From Thermodesulfomicrobium sp. WS (GTDB taxonomy: Bacteria > Desulfobacterota > Desulfovibrionia > Desulfovibrionales > Desulfomicrobiaceae), in contig NZ_AP027130.1 in assembly GCF_027925145.1 (NCBI RefSeq), forward strand, positions 868,001-932,000: a DNA stretch of 64,000 nt, read 5' to 3'. The first letter of the stretch is position 1. Each line of letters opens with the position of its first letter. Shown here piece by piece: positions 8,620-17,811 of the stretch. The notes under the pieces are model-generated. The model saw only the letters and a list, made by a program, of their open reading frames with translations, made no database searches and was not told where the DNA came from. Both the position numbers and the translations under genes were made by a program.

Positions 8620-9641
8620 ACCCCGCGCTCCTTGGCGTACCATTTTTCCATGAATTGGCGGTAGGCGCCGCTTTGTACGTCGTCGAGCCAGGCGGCGTGC
8701 GTCTGATACCAGCGGATGGTCTGGGCGATGCCGGTGGCGAAATCCGTCTCCGGCCGCCAGCCCAGCTCCTTTTTGGCCCGGGAGCTGTTCATGGCGTAGC
8801 GCCGGTCGTGCCCTGGGCGATCCGTGACGAAGCGCACCAGGCTGCGGGGGGCGCCCACGGCGTCGAGGATGGTGTGCACGGTCTCCAGGTTGGTGCGCTC
8901 GGCGTCGCCGCCGAAGTTGTACACCTTGCCGGGCTCTCCCCGGCGCAAGGCAGCCTCCACCCCCCGGCAATGGTCGAGGACGTAGATCCAATCCCGGACA
9001 TTACTGCCGTCGCCGTACACGGGCACCGGCTCGCCGCGGGTCGCCCGCAGGTAGGTGAGGGGGATGAGCTTTTCGGGGAACTGGTAGGGACCGTAGTTGT
9101 TGGAGCAGCGGGTGATGATCACCGGCAGGCCGTAGGTGTGGAAATAGGCCCGGGCGAGCATGTCCGAGGCCGCCTTGGAGGCTGAATAGGGCGAGTTGGG
9201 CGCCAGCGGCGTCTCTTCCGTGAAGGCCGGGTCATGGGGCCCCAAGGATCCGTACACCTCGTCGGTGGAGACGTGCACGAAGCGCTGCACCCCCGCCTTG
9301 CGTGCCGCTTCAAGCAGAGTATGGGTCCCCGCCACGTTGGTGTGGATGAACGGGGCGCTGTCGGTAATGGAGCGATCCACATGGGACTCCGCGGCAAAGT
9401 GGACCACCGCGTCGATGGCGTGCTCGGCAAGGAGCTGCTCCACCAAGGCCGCGTCGGCGATATCGCCATGGACGAAGGCGTAGCGCGAGCCGTCTCCTTC
9501 CAGGTGCGCAAGGTTGCCGCGGTTGCCGGCATAGGTGAGCTTGTCGAGGTTGGTGATGCGGACTGCGGGGTCGGTTTCCAGCAGGTGAAGAATGAAATTG
9601 GTGCCGATGAAGCCGCAGCCGCCAGTGACGAGAAGATGCAT
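8616..9641 (-). CDS. rfbB: dTDP-glucose 4,6-dehydratase
   Basis: A 341-residue NAD-dependent dehydratase. It has TGGCGFIGTNF at residues 6-16, HFAAESHVDRSI, the catalytic SxxDEVYG region (HVSTDEVYG), the YSASKAASD YxxxK motif, RCSNNYGPYQFPEKLIP and GDGSNVRDWIYV, all diagnostic of RfbB/RmlB. Together with rfbD it makes up half of the dTDP-rhamnose pathway. It is divergent from trmL, with 83 bases between. Confidence 0.95.
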   Translation of the reverse strand: MHLLVTGGCGFIGTNFILHLLETDPAVRITNLDKLTYAGNRGNLAHLEGDGSRYAFVHGDIADAALVEQLLAEHAIDAVVHFAAESHVDRSITDSAPFIHTNVAGTHTLLEAARKAGVQRFVHVSTDEVYGSLGPHDPAFTEETPLAPNSPYSASKAASDMLARAYFHTYGLPVIITRCSNNYGPYQFPEKLIPLTYLRATRGEPVPVYGDGSNVRDWIYVLDHCRGVEAALRRGEPGKVYNFGGDAERTNLETVHTILDAVGAPRSLVRFVTDRPGHDRRYAMNSSRAKKELGWRPETDFATGIAQTIRWYQTHAAWLDDVQSGAYRQFMEKWYAKERGV

Positions 9642-9724
9642 GCTTGCTCCTTGTGCTTGACGGATATGCGGGAGCCGAACAAGGTGCCGCCCGCGTTCGT
9701 GTCCCTAGTGCAAGAGGATGGGTC

Positions 9725-10180
9725 ATGCAAATCGTTCTCTTTGAGCCGGAAATCCCCCCCAATACCGGCACCATCGCTCGCCTGTGCGCTGCCACGCAAA
9801 CGGTCCTCAACCTGGTGGAGCCGTTGGGCTTTAGCCTGGAAGATAGGTATCTTCGCCGCGCCGGGCTCGACTACTGGCCGCACGTGCCGCTGCGGGTGTG
9901 GCCGTCGTGGGAGGCCTTTCTTGCGGGCTGGGACGGCGGCCGCCTGGTGTGCTCCAGTGCCCGCGGCGGCACCCCGTACCACCAATTCGCCTTTCAGCCC
10001 GATGACGGCGTCGTCCTCGGGCCTGAGACCCGGGGACTGCCGGAACAGGTCACCCAGGGCCGCCCCGTGGTGCGTATCCCCATTTGGGGCCAGGTGCGCA
10101 GCCTCAATGTGGCCAACGCCGCCGCGGTGCTCTTGTACGAGGGCTTGCGTCAGGTGGGGGTCTTGGATTCGGTGGCATGA
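9725..10180 (+). CDS. trmL: tRNA (cytidine(34)-2'-O)-methyltransferase TrmL
   Basis: A 151-residue SPOUT-fold methyltransferase for wobble 2'-O-methylation of tRNA-Leu. Motifs are the N-terminal VLFEPEIPPNTGTIARL, the SAM-knot sequence VLGPETRGLP and the C-terminal IPIWGQVRSLNVANAAAVLLYE. ATG 9725 follows AGAGGA. Its stop overlaps the cbiB start by 4 bases. Confidence 0.92.
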   Translation: MQIVLFEPEIPPNTGTIARLCAATQTVLNLVEPLGFSLEDRYLRRAGLDYWPHVPLRVWPSWEAFLAGWDGGRLVCSSARGGTPYHQFAFQPDDGVVLGPETRGLPEQVTQGRPVVRIPIWGQVRSLNVANAAAVLLYEGLRQVGVLDSVA

Positions 10181-11088
10181 GCGAGGCACTGCTGCTTCTT
10201 GCGTGCGTACTCCTGGATTTGGTCGTGGGAGATCCACCGGGGTGGCCGCACCCGGTGCGGGTCATAGGGGCGTGTGCCGCGCGGCTCGAGCCCTGGGCCC
10301 AGAGATCGCCGCTTGTGCGCGGGGCCCTGGTCACGGTTGTCGTGGCCGCCGGGGCGGCGCTCGGGGCGCACGCGTTGATCTCCCTGCCGTGGGTGGGGAA
10401 GGTATTCGCCCTTTATCTGGGTTTTGCGGGCCTGGCCTTGGGGAGCCTGGTGCGGGAGGCGCGGCGGGTGCGCCGGGCGCTGGCTTGCGGCGACGCAGAT
10501 ACGGCGCGCCGCCTTTTGGCCTTTTTGGTGAGCCGGGAGACGGCGCATTTGGATGAAGCCGGCCTGGCCCGGGGGCTTGCGGAAACCCTGGCGGAAAACA
10601 CCACCGATGGCTTCGTGGCCCCGCTCTTTTGGCTGACCGTCGGCGGTGTGCCTGGGCTTTGGGCCTACAAGGCCGTCTCCACCCTGGATTCCATGTGGGG
10701 CTACCGTACCCCGCGTTTTGAGCGCTTGGGCAAGTGCGCGGCCCGCCTGGACGACCTTGCGGCATATCTCCCTGCCCGGTTGACGGCCTTGGCCATGGCG
10801 GGGGTGGCCTGGGTCTGGGGCCGCAGGATTTCTTTGTGCAGTGTCGCCCGGCAGGCCCGCGCCCTGGAGAGCCCCAATGCCGGCTGGCCCATGGCTGCGG
10901 CGGCTGCTGCCATCGGGGCTGGCATGGGCGGAGAGGACCGCTACGCAGGCCAGATCAAGCGCAAGCCGCTCTTGGGGCCTGCAGGGGTGCCGTGGACCGT
11001 GGAGCGGCTCGAAGAACTGGAGCGGTTGGTGGTGGCGGCGTCCCTGGGGGGTGCTGCCACTGCCGTGGTCTGGAAGCTCGTCGTTTAG
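10177..11088 (+). CDS. cbiB: Adenosylcobinamide-phosphate synthase
   Basis: A 303-residue membrane protein of the CbiB/CobD family, which joins aminopropanol (or its phosphate) to cobyric acid late in cobalamin synthesis. It has the N-terminal DLVVGDPPGWPHPVRVIG motif, ENTTDGFVAPLFW and the STLDSMWGYRTPRFERLGKCAARLDD region split across a loop. Several membrane helices are evident. No other cobalamin gene is adjacent and no cobalamin riboswitch can fit, because the gene overlaps trmL. Confidence 0.92.
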   Translation: MSEALLLLACVLLDLVVGDPPGWPHPVRVIGACAARLEPWAQRSPLVRGALVTVVVAAGAALGAHALISLPWVGKVFALYLGFAGLALGSLVREARRVRRALACGDADTARRLLAFLVSRETAHLDEAGLARGLAETLAENTTDGFVAPLFWLTVGGVPGLWAYKAVSTLDSMWGYRTPRFERLGKCAARLDDLAAYLPARLTALAMAGVAWVWGRRISLCSVARQARALESPNAGWPMAAAAAAIGAGMGGEDRYAGQIKRKPLLGPAGVPWTVERLEELERLVVAASLGGAATAVVWKLVV

Positions 11089-11924
11089 GGCGTGGCAAGC
11101 CAGGCCCGGGCCCAGCTGCCGCACGGAAGGGGCAGGCTGTCGGGCGCCTCGATGAGCATTTCGCCGCCTTCGGTGCGGTCCGTGGGAAAACTTTGTGCCA
11201 TGAGGTTTTGGAGCACTTGGGGGGTGAATCCCGGGGTGTGGGAGGTGAGTACCACGAACCGGGCCGAAGGCGAGAGCACCTGCGCCACCAGCTCCAGGGT
11301 GCGCTGCACGTCACGTTCGATCTTGTAGAGTTCGCCGCGCCGGCCGCGGCCAAAGGAAGGCGGATCCAGCAGGACCGCGTCATAGCGTCGGCCCCGGCGG
11401 GCCTCCCGGCGCAGAAATGCCTGGGCGTCGTCCACGATCCAGCGCACGGCATCTTCCGTCAGGTCGTTGAGGGCGGCGTTTTCCCGCGCCCACCCCACCA
11501 TGCCGCGGGAGGCGTCCAAATGGCAGACCTTCGCCCCAGCCTTGGCTGCAGCCAGACTCGCCCCGCCGGAATAGGCAAAGAGATTGAGAAACTGCATGCC
11601 AGGGGCAAGGTTTTCCAAGAGCCAGCGCCACAGCGGGATGGTCTCGGGAAATATCCCCAAATGTCCGAAGTCGGTGGCGGCAAGGCGCATGCGCACCCCA
11701 GCGGCCTCAATGACCCAATCTTTGGGGAGGCGTTCGCGACCGTGCCAGCGCAGGCCGCCTTGGCGATCGAAGCTGGCGGTGGCCTTTTCCCATCTTTCGG
11801 GGTGCTGGGGCCGCCAGACCGCTTGACCGCAGGGGCGATCGAGGATCACCGGGCCGAAGCGCTCCAGCTTGCGGCCATGGCCGCTATCGAGCAGACAGTA
11901 GTCGGTGGAGACCAGTGGGACCAT
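11085..11924 (-). CDS. Class I SAM-dependent RNA methyltransferase (RlmI/RlmK-like)
   Basis: The SAM-binding region LNLFAYSGGASLAAAKAGA (about residues 113-131) and the catalytic VLLDPPSFGRG (about 184-194) match the 23S rRNA m5C/m7G methyltransferase family of RlmI and RlmK. The frame stays open upstream through the tRNA gene, which cannot be coding. ATG 11924 is the best start (279 residues) but has no clear ribosome site. Its exact target base is not predictable. It overlaps the convergent cbiB stop by 4 bases. Confidence 0.82.
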   Translation of the reverse strand: MVPLVSTDYCLLDSGHGRKLERFGPVILDRPCGQAVWRPQHPERWEKATASFDRQGGLRWHGRERLPKDWVIEAAGVRMRLAATDFGHLGIFPETIPLWRWLLENLAPGMQFLNLFAYSGGASLAAAKAGAKVCHLDASRGMVGWARENAALNDLTEDAVRWIVDDAQAFLRREARRGRRYDAVLLDPPSFGRGRRGELYKIERDVQRTLELVAQVLSPSARFVVLTSHTPGFTPQVLQNLMAQSFPTDRTEGGEMLIEAPDSLPLPCGSWARAWLATP

Positions 11925-11974
11925 GGGCGGTGGTGCAGTCTCGCCACAGCGAGCAATGGCTGCGGCGTGGGTGG

Positions 11975-12003
11975 AAAAAAGCCCTTCCAGGGGGAAGGGC
12001 TTG
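11975..12003 (-). terminator. Rho-independent terminator of the tRNA-Val gene
   Basis: Read on the minus strand, a GCCCTTCC stem with a short CCCT loop and GGAAGGGC complement is followed by six T residues (11975-11980). It lies 8 bases beyond the tRNA CCA end and upstream of the methyltransferase start. Confidence 0.88.
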
Positions 12004-12010
12004 GAGGCGG

Positions 12011-12086
<76 letters not shown>

Positions 12087-12124
12087 GAAGCGGAAGCCTC
12101 TCTATGGGCAGAGGCCGTTGGGTG

Positions 12125-13456
12125 TCAAGCAGAATGTGCAGAAAAATTTTGCGGGGCCGGGGCTGGGCCTTGGGCGGTCCACAGCAGAGGAGTGCCGTCG
12201 GCCATGAGGTAGGGGTTGAAATACCCAAAGCGCACCCACGGGCAGGCTTTCCGGATACGGCTGAGAAAGCGGTGCAGTCCCATGCAGGGGGAAGTGGGTC
12301 CCCCCATGTGCTGAAGGTAGCGCTCAGGGTCCAGGGAGAGGTTGCGCATCTGGATGTAATCCGGCCGGGTGTCGGTGAGGAGGGCAAGGAGGGCGTCGAG
12401 CTCGGCCTCGGTGTCGCTCACTCCGGGGAAAAAGAGGTAGTTGAGGGACACAAAGAGCCCGTGGGCCTTGGCCTCGGCAATACTCGCCGCAACATCGGCA
12501 AAACAGTAGCCCTGCGGGGCGTGGTAGCGGGCGTAGACTTCGGGCTGGGCGCTGGCCAGGGTGACGCGGATGGAGGAGAGCCCGGCCTTGGCCAGGGGCT
12601 CCAGGGCGGCGGTGAGACTCGCGTTGGTATTGATGTTCACCGTGCCTGGCCCGCCGGCCTGCCGAAAGCGCTGGATCGCCTGCGTGATGCGGCGCGCCTC
12701 GGTGAGGGGTTCGCCTTCGCAGCCCTGGCCAAAGGAGAGGATGGGCCGCTTTTCCCGACGGGCGTGAACCTCCATGACCTGGACGATCTCTTCCACCGAG
12801 GGGCTGAAGGTGATGCGGTTTTGCGGGGCCACGAAGCCTGCGTCGGGTGGTTGCAGGGAAATGCAGCCGAGGCAGCGGGCGTTGCAGACCCGAGCGGTGG
12901 GCAGCGGCGCTTCGAATCGTCCTAAGGCCAGGTTTTTGGCTGCTGGGCAGCAGAAGGTGAGCGCGCAGCGGGTCAGGTGCCCCACGAGACGGTTGTGGGG
13001 AAACTGCGCCCCCAGCTTGCGCGCCCCCTGAGTGATGCGGCTTTGCGGAATGCCGGAAAAAATCTGGCGCGGATCGTGATCCACCAAGGCGGCCGCCACC
13101 CAGAAGCGGTCGCGGGCAAAACCCACGGCACCGTAGGCGAACATGGGCAGCGCCGGAGCGCCGGCTTCCGTCAGGTAGGCCGCGGTGGCCGAGAGGGTGA
13201 ATCCCGGCCGCACAAAGGCGGCCACGGCGCATTCCTCCAGCGCTTCCACGTTGCCCTGAACGGGGTCGAGGCCCAGGGCGCGCCGGCCCGGCAAGAGGTA
13301 GAGGTCGCTTCCTTCCGGCAGCGGGACGAGCTCGTCGGGCCGCGGCAGGGCGAGTTCGTTGCCGCGCCGCACCAGCATGAGCAGGTCCGGGTGATCGTAG
13401 ATGGAGCCGTCGTTGCCGGCAAAGACGAGGTGGGGTCGCAGGCGGGATCGGGACAT
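12125..13456 (-). CDS. Radical SAM protein of unknown function
   Basis: A 443-residue protein started at ATG 13456. The first 170 residues form an unrecognised domain. It is followed by the radical-SAM cluster motif CNARCLGC (CxxxCxxC) near residue 190, SFGQGCEGEPL (the GGE-like SAM motif), and the barrel strands TVNINTNASL and SSIRVTLASA. Extra cysteines lie upstream of the canonical motif (LTFCCPAAK). It is expected to use a [4Fe-4S] cluster and SAM; the substrate is unknown. It follows the rpsI terminator and precedes tRNA-Val on the same strand. Confidence 0.85.
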   Translation of the reverse strand: MSRSRLRPHLVFAGNDGSIYDHPDLLMLVRRGNELALPRPDELVPLPEGSDLYLLPGRRALGLDPVQGNVEALEECAVAAFVRPGFTLSATAAYLTEAGAPALPMFAYGAVGFARDRFWVAAALVDHDPRQIFSGIPQSRITQGARKLGAQFPHNRLVGHLTRCALTFCCPAAKNLALGRFEAPLPTARVCNARCLGCISLQPPDAGFVAPQNRITFSPSVEEIVQVMEVHARREKRPILSFGQGCEGEPLTEARRITQAIQRFRQAGGPGTVNINTNASLTAALEPLAKAGLSSIRVTLASAQPEVYARYHAPQGYCFADVAASIAEAKAHGLFVSLNYLFFPGVSDTEAELDALLALLTDTRPDYIQMRNLSLDPERYLQHMGGPTSPCMGLHRFLSRIRKACPWVRFGYFNPYLMADGTPLLWTAQGPAPAPQNFSAHSA

Positions 13457-13466
13457 GGGCGCACCA

Positions 13467-13493
13467 ATGAAAAAGGCAGGGCGGACCCTGCCT
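13467..13493 (-). terminator. Terminator of the rplM-rpsI operon
   Basis: On the minus strand a 7-bp stem (GGCAGGG/CCCTGCC) with a TCCG loop is followed by TTTTT. It lies between the rpsI stop (13516) and the start of the radical SAM gene (13456), separating the two units. Confidence 0.88.
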
Positions 13494-13515
13494 TGGATTC
13501 GGGATGGGGGATGGT

Positions 13516-13908
13516 TTAGCGCTTGGAGTACTGGAAGCGGGCGCGGGCCGCACGCTGACCGTATTTTTTGCGCTCTTTGGCGCGGGAATCCCGGGTGAGG
13601 AACCCGGCGCGCTTGAGCACGCCCCGCAGCTCGGGGTCGAAGTGCAGCAGCGCCCGGCTGATGCCATGGCGTACCGCCTGGGCCTGGCCGGAAAGACCGC
13701 CGCCCGTGACCCGGCACACCACGTCCACCTTGTCGATGGTCTTGGTGAGCTTGAGGGGCTGCTGGATGATCATCTGCAGCGTCGCCCGGGGGAAGTAATC
13801 CGCCAAATCCCGGCCGTTGACCGTAATCTTGCCCGTGCCCCGGTACATGCGGGTGCGAGACACGGAGGTTTTGCGCTTGCCCGTACCGTAGTAGAAATCC
13901 TGGCTCAT
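13516..13908 (-). CDS. rpsI: 30S ribosomal protein S9
   Basis: A 130-residue protein of normal length for bS9/uS9, with N-terminal [14 protein letters not shown], internal [19 protein letters not shown] and the invariant C-terminal tail [17 protein letters not shown] that reaches the ribosomal P site. It is second in the rplM-rpsI operon, 18 bases after rplM. Confidence 0.98.
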   Translation of the reverse strand: MSQDFYYGTGKRKTSVSRTRMYRGTGKITVNGRDLADYFPRATLQMIIQQPLKLTKTIDKVDVVCRVTGGGLSGQAQAVRHGISRALLHFDPELRGVLKRAGFLTRDSRAKERKKYGQRAARARFQYSKR

Positions 13909-13926
13909 AGCGTGACTCCGTCCTTA

Positions 13927-14355
13927 TTAGAGATCCAGCGGCTGAGGCTGCTGGGCCGCGTGCGGGTGCTCGGTGCCGGTGTAGATGCGCAGCTTCTTGA
14001 TGAGCTTGTAGCCCAGGGGACCCTTGGGGAGCATGCCGCGCACTGCCTTGCGCAGGACGTCCGTGGGCTTGGTGCGCAGCATGTCCTTGAGCACGGTGGC
14101 CTTGATGCCGCCGATATGATGGCTGTGGCGGTAGTAGACTTTCTGCGTCATCTTTCTGCCCGTGACGCGGATTTTATCGGCATTGACCACGATGATGTAG
14201 TCGCCGTTGTCCATATGGGGGGCATAATCGGGCTTGTGCTTGCCGCGCAGGCGCAGGGCGATTTCCGCGGCCAAGCGGCCCAAGATTTTGTCCTGGGCAT
14301 CCACCACATACCATTTGTGGTCGATGTCGCTGGCTTTGAGGCTATAGGTCTTCAT
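13927..14355 (-). CDS. rplM: 50S ribosomal protein L13
   Basis: A 142-residue protein of exactly the usual length. The start at ATG 14355 gives the canonical MKTYS opening, followed by [27 protein letters not shown] and [21 protein letters not shown] longer open frame upstream is spurious. The 198 bases to the divergent HD-protein gene presumably contain both promoters, but I see no convincing -35/-10 pair. Confidence 0.98.
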   Translation of the reverse strand: MKTYSLKASDIDHKWYVVDAQDKILGRLAAEIALRLRGKHKPDYAPHMDNGDYIIVVNADKIRVTGRKMTQKVYYRHSHHIGGIKATVLKDMLRTKPTDVLRKAVRGMLPKGPLGYKLIKKLRIYTGTEHPHAAQQPQPLDL

Positions 14356-14553
14356 GTTTCCGGCTCCTCGACAAATCGTTGGCCTTGAGATCGTGGGAAG
14401 ACGGGCGTCAAGGACGGGGTTCCTTGTGCTTTCCCGTTTTTTCCCGTACACATAACCATGGTGAACGTGACCTTCGTGGGATAAGGAGAAGGTAGCCTTT
14501 AGCTGCCGGGGCCTCGCTTGTAAAGGATTTTTCTGGCTCCTGCGGGAGGAAGT

Positions 14554-15804
14554 ATGCCCAGCATCCGCAAAGGGCTTTTGCAATTGGTCTTTTCCGGAAG
14601 TTTCATGAAGCGCTGGAACGACAAGCTCCGGCCCATGGAACTGGTGGAGATGGACAAGCAAGGGCACAAGATGATCGTCGCCTGGGCCTTGGGGGAACTG
14701 GCGGCCCAAGGGTTGCCGGGGGATCAGGCCGTGCGCCTGCGGGAAGACATCGTGCGCGGCGGCATCTTCGACTACCTCTACCGGCTGGTCATTACCGACA
14801 TCAAGCCGCCGGTTTTTTACCGGATCAAGGCCAATCCAGACCACTATGACCGGCTCACCGCCTGGGTCCTGGAGCAGCTGCGGCCGCGGGTGCAGCCGTT
14901 GGGGCGGGAATTTTGGGACGATCTGTGCACCCATTTTCATCGCCAGGGCCGGGAGGAAGAGTCCTTGGCGGAGAGTATCCTGGCAGCGGCGCATCTTTTC
15001 GCCAGTCGCTGGGAGTTCCATCTCATCCGGCCCCTCAATCCCTGGGACGATGAAATGGCGGAGATCGAGGCCAATTTCCAGCAGGGCCTTGCCCGCCGCC
15101 AGCACCTTGCCGGCGTGGCGGACTTGCTCGAGGCCCCGGCCACGGCCTTGGGGCGCTTCGTCACCCTGTGTGGCACCCTGCGCTTCCAGAAGCGGTGGTC
15201 GCAGACCCCACGCATCCCGGAGACCTCGGTTTTGGGACATATGTTTTTGGTGGCGTGTTTGGCGTATTTCTTCAGCATCGTCGTGGGCGCCTGCCCGGCA
15301 CGGCGCTGCAACGATTTCTATGCCGGGCTCTTTCATGACGTGCCGGAGCTCTTGACGCGCGACATCATCTCGCCGGTGAAAGGCTCGGTGGCGGGCATCG
15401 ACGATCTGATCCGGGAGTATGAAAAGCGGGAGCTGGAGCGCCGGCTCTTTGCCATCTTGGATACCCCGGTGACGCGTCCGCTTGCGGACAGTCTGCGCTA
15501 TCTCTTGGGCCTGGAGGTGGGTTCGGAATTTTGCGATTTGGTGACCTTGGATGGCCGGCCGGCGTGCGTCAATTGGGAGCAACTGCAAGGGACGTTCAAC
15601 GAGGATCGCTTTGCCCCCAAGGATGGCCGCATGCTCAAGATCTGTGACCAATTGGCGGCGTTTCTCGAGGCCTACACCTCCAAGACCCACGGCGTGGTCA
15701 ACGACCACCTCCAGCAGGCCCTGTGGCGCATCCGCAGCCGCCTGGGACAGGAGGCCCTCACGGAAGAGGTGCATATCGGGGCCTTGCTGGCGGATTTCGA
15801 TTGA
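14554..15804 (+). CDS. HD-domain phosphohydrolase-like protein
   Basis: A 416-residue protein with two helical HD-superfamily-like regions. Near residue 33 [15 protein letters not shown] resembles a partial HD motif. The C-terminal half is better preserved: [13 protein letters not shown] (about 228-240) and [20 protein letters not shown] (about 254-273), as in YfbR/HD_3 5'-nucleotidases. The metal-binding H...HD pattern supports nucleotide or phosphoester hydrolysis, but the substrate is unknown. A GGGAGGAA ribosome site precedes ATG 14554. The CBS-domain gene follows after 47 bases on the same strand. Confidence 0.78.
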   Translation: MPSIRKGLLQLVFSGSFMKRWNDKLRPMELVEMDKQGHKMIVAWALGELAAQGLPGDQAVRLREDIVRGGIFDYLYRLVITDIKPPVFYRIKANPDHYDRLTAWVLEQLRPRVQPLGREFWDDLCTHFHRQGREEESLAESILAAAHLFASRWEFHLIRPLNPWDDEMAEIEANFQQGLARRQHLAGVADLLEAPATALGRFVTLCGTLRFQKRWSQTPRIPETSVLGHMFLVACLAYFFSIVVGACPARRCNDFYAGLFHDVPELLTRDIISPVKGSVAGIDDLIREYEKRELERRLFAILDTPVTRPLADSLRYLLGLEVGSEFCDLVTLDGRPACVNWEQLQGTFNEDRFAPKDGRMLKICDQLAAFLEAYTSKTHGVVNDHLQQALWRIRSRLGQEALTEEVHIGALLADFD

Positions 15805-15851
15805 GGCAAGAAAGGCAAAATTTGGAGAAAACCTTATCAGGAGAACTGCTC

Positions 15852-16328
15852 ATGCTGTTGCGCAAACGGGTGTGGGACATCATGCGCGAGGATTTTGCCT
15901 CGGTGCGTGAAGACGCAAGTTTGGCGGACGCCATCCGGGCGCTTATTGCCAGCCGTCACAAGCACCCAGACAACACCTTTGTGCTCGTGTTTTCCAAAGC
16001 GGATCGTTTCCTTGGCGTGGTCTCCATGTGGAACCTCGTCCAAGGACTTGGACCGTGTCTCTTGCGGGATACCTTGCTGGAACCTGCAGAGGTGGATTGG
16101 GACAAGGCCTTTGCCCATGCGTGCCGCTCTTGCGCCAATGTCGGGCTTATGGACTGCATCCAGGTGGACGTGCCGGTGATCAAGCCTGGTGACACCCTGG
16201 CCCGGGTGCTGGAGCTCTTTTTGGACTACCGCCGCGGCCGGGCCGTGGTGGAGGAAGGCGGCCGCATCATCGGCGTGGTGGTGTTGGCGGACCTATTCCA
16301 GGAGATTGGTGCGCAACTGGGGGCATAA
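15852..16328 (+). CDS. CBS-domain pair protein
   Basis: A 158-residue protein made only of two CBS repeats. The first (about 7-65) starts with VWDIMREDFASVREDASLAD and ends in FLGVVSMWNLVQ; the second (about 95-155) has DVPVIKPGDTLARVLELF and IIGVVVLADLFQE. Such pairs bind adenosine nucleotides and act as energy sensors. ATG 15852 follows AGGAG. It probably shares an operon with the HD-domain gene, making a nucleotide-linked role plausible but unproven. Confidence 0.87.
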   Translation: MLLRKRVWDIMREDFASVREDASLADAIRALIASRHKHPDNTFVLVFSKADRFLGVVSMWNLVQGLGPCLLRDTLLEPAEVDWDKAFAHACRSCANVGLMDCIQVDVPVIKPGDTLARVLELFLDYRRGRAVVEEGGRIIGVVVLADLFQEIGAQLGA

Positions 16329-16375
16329 ACCATGGCCGCTACCGGGAGCTCGGTTCCCGGCGAGGGCGTCAATGG

Positions 16376-16410
16376 CGGGCTGCCGGTCATTGTGACGGGC
16401 AGCCCGTTTG
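16376..16410. terminator. Terminator between convergent CBS and response-regulator genes
   Basis: A CGGGCTGCC stem pairs with GGGCAGCCCG across a 12-base loop and is followed by TTTGTT on the plus strand. It lies between stops at 16328 and 16411 and probably serves the plus-strand CBS transcript. Confidence 0.7.

Positions 16411-17807
<1,397 letters not shown>

Positions 17808-17811
<4 letters not shown>

Noticed and set aside
9642-9724. Cobalamin riboswitch upstream of trmL-cbiB
   Set aside because: The spacer is only 83 bases and shows no B12-box-like sequence.
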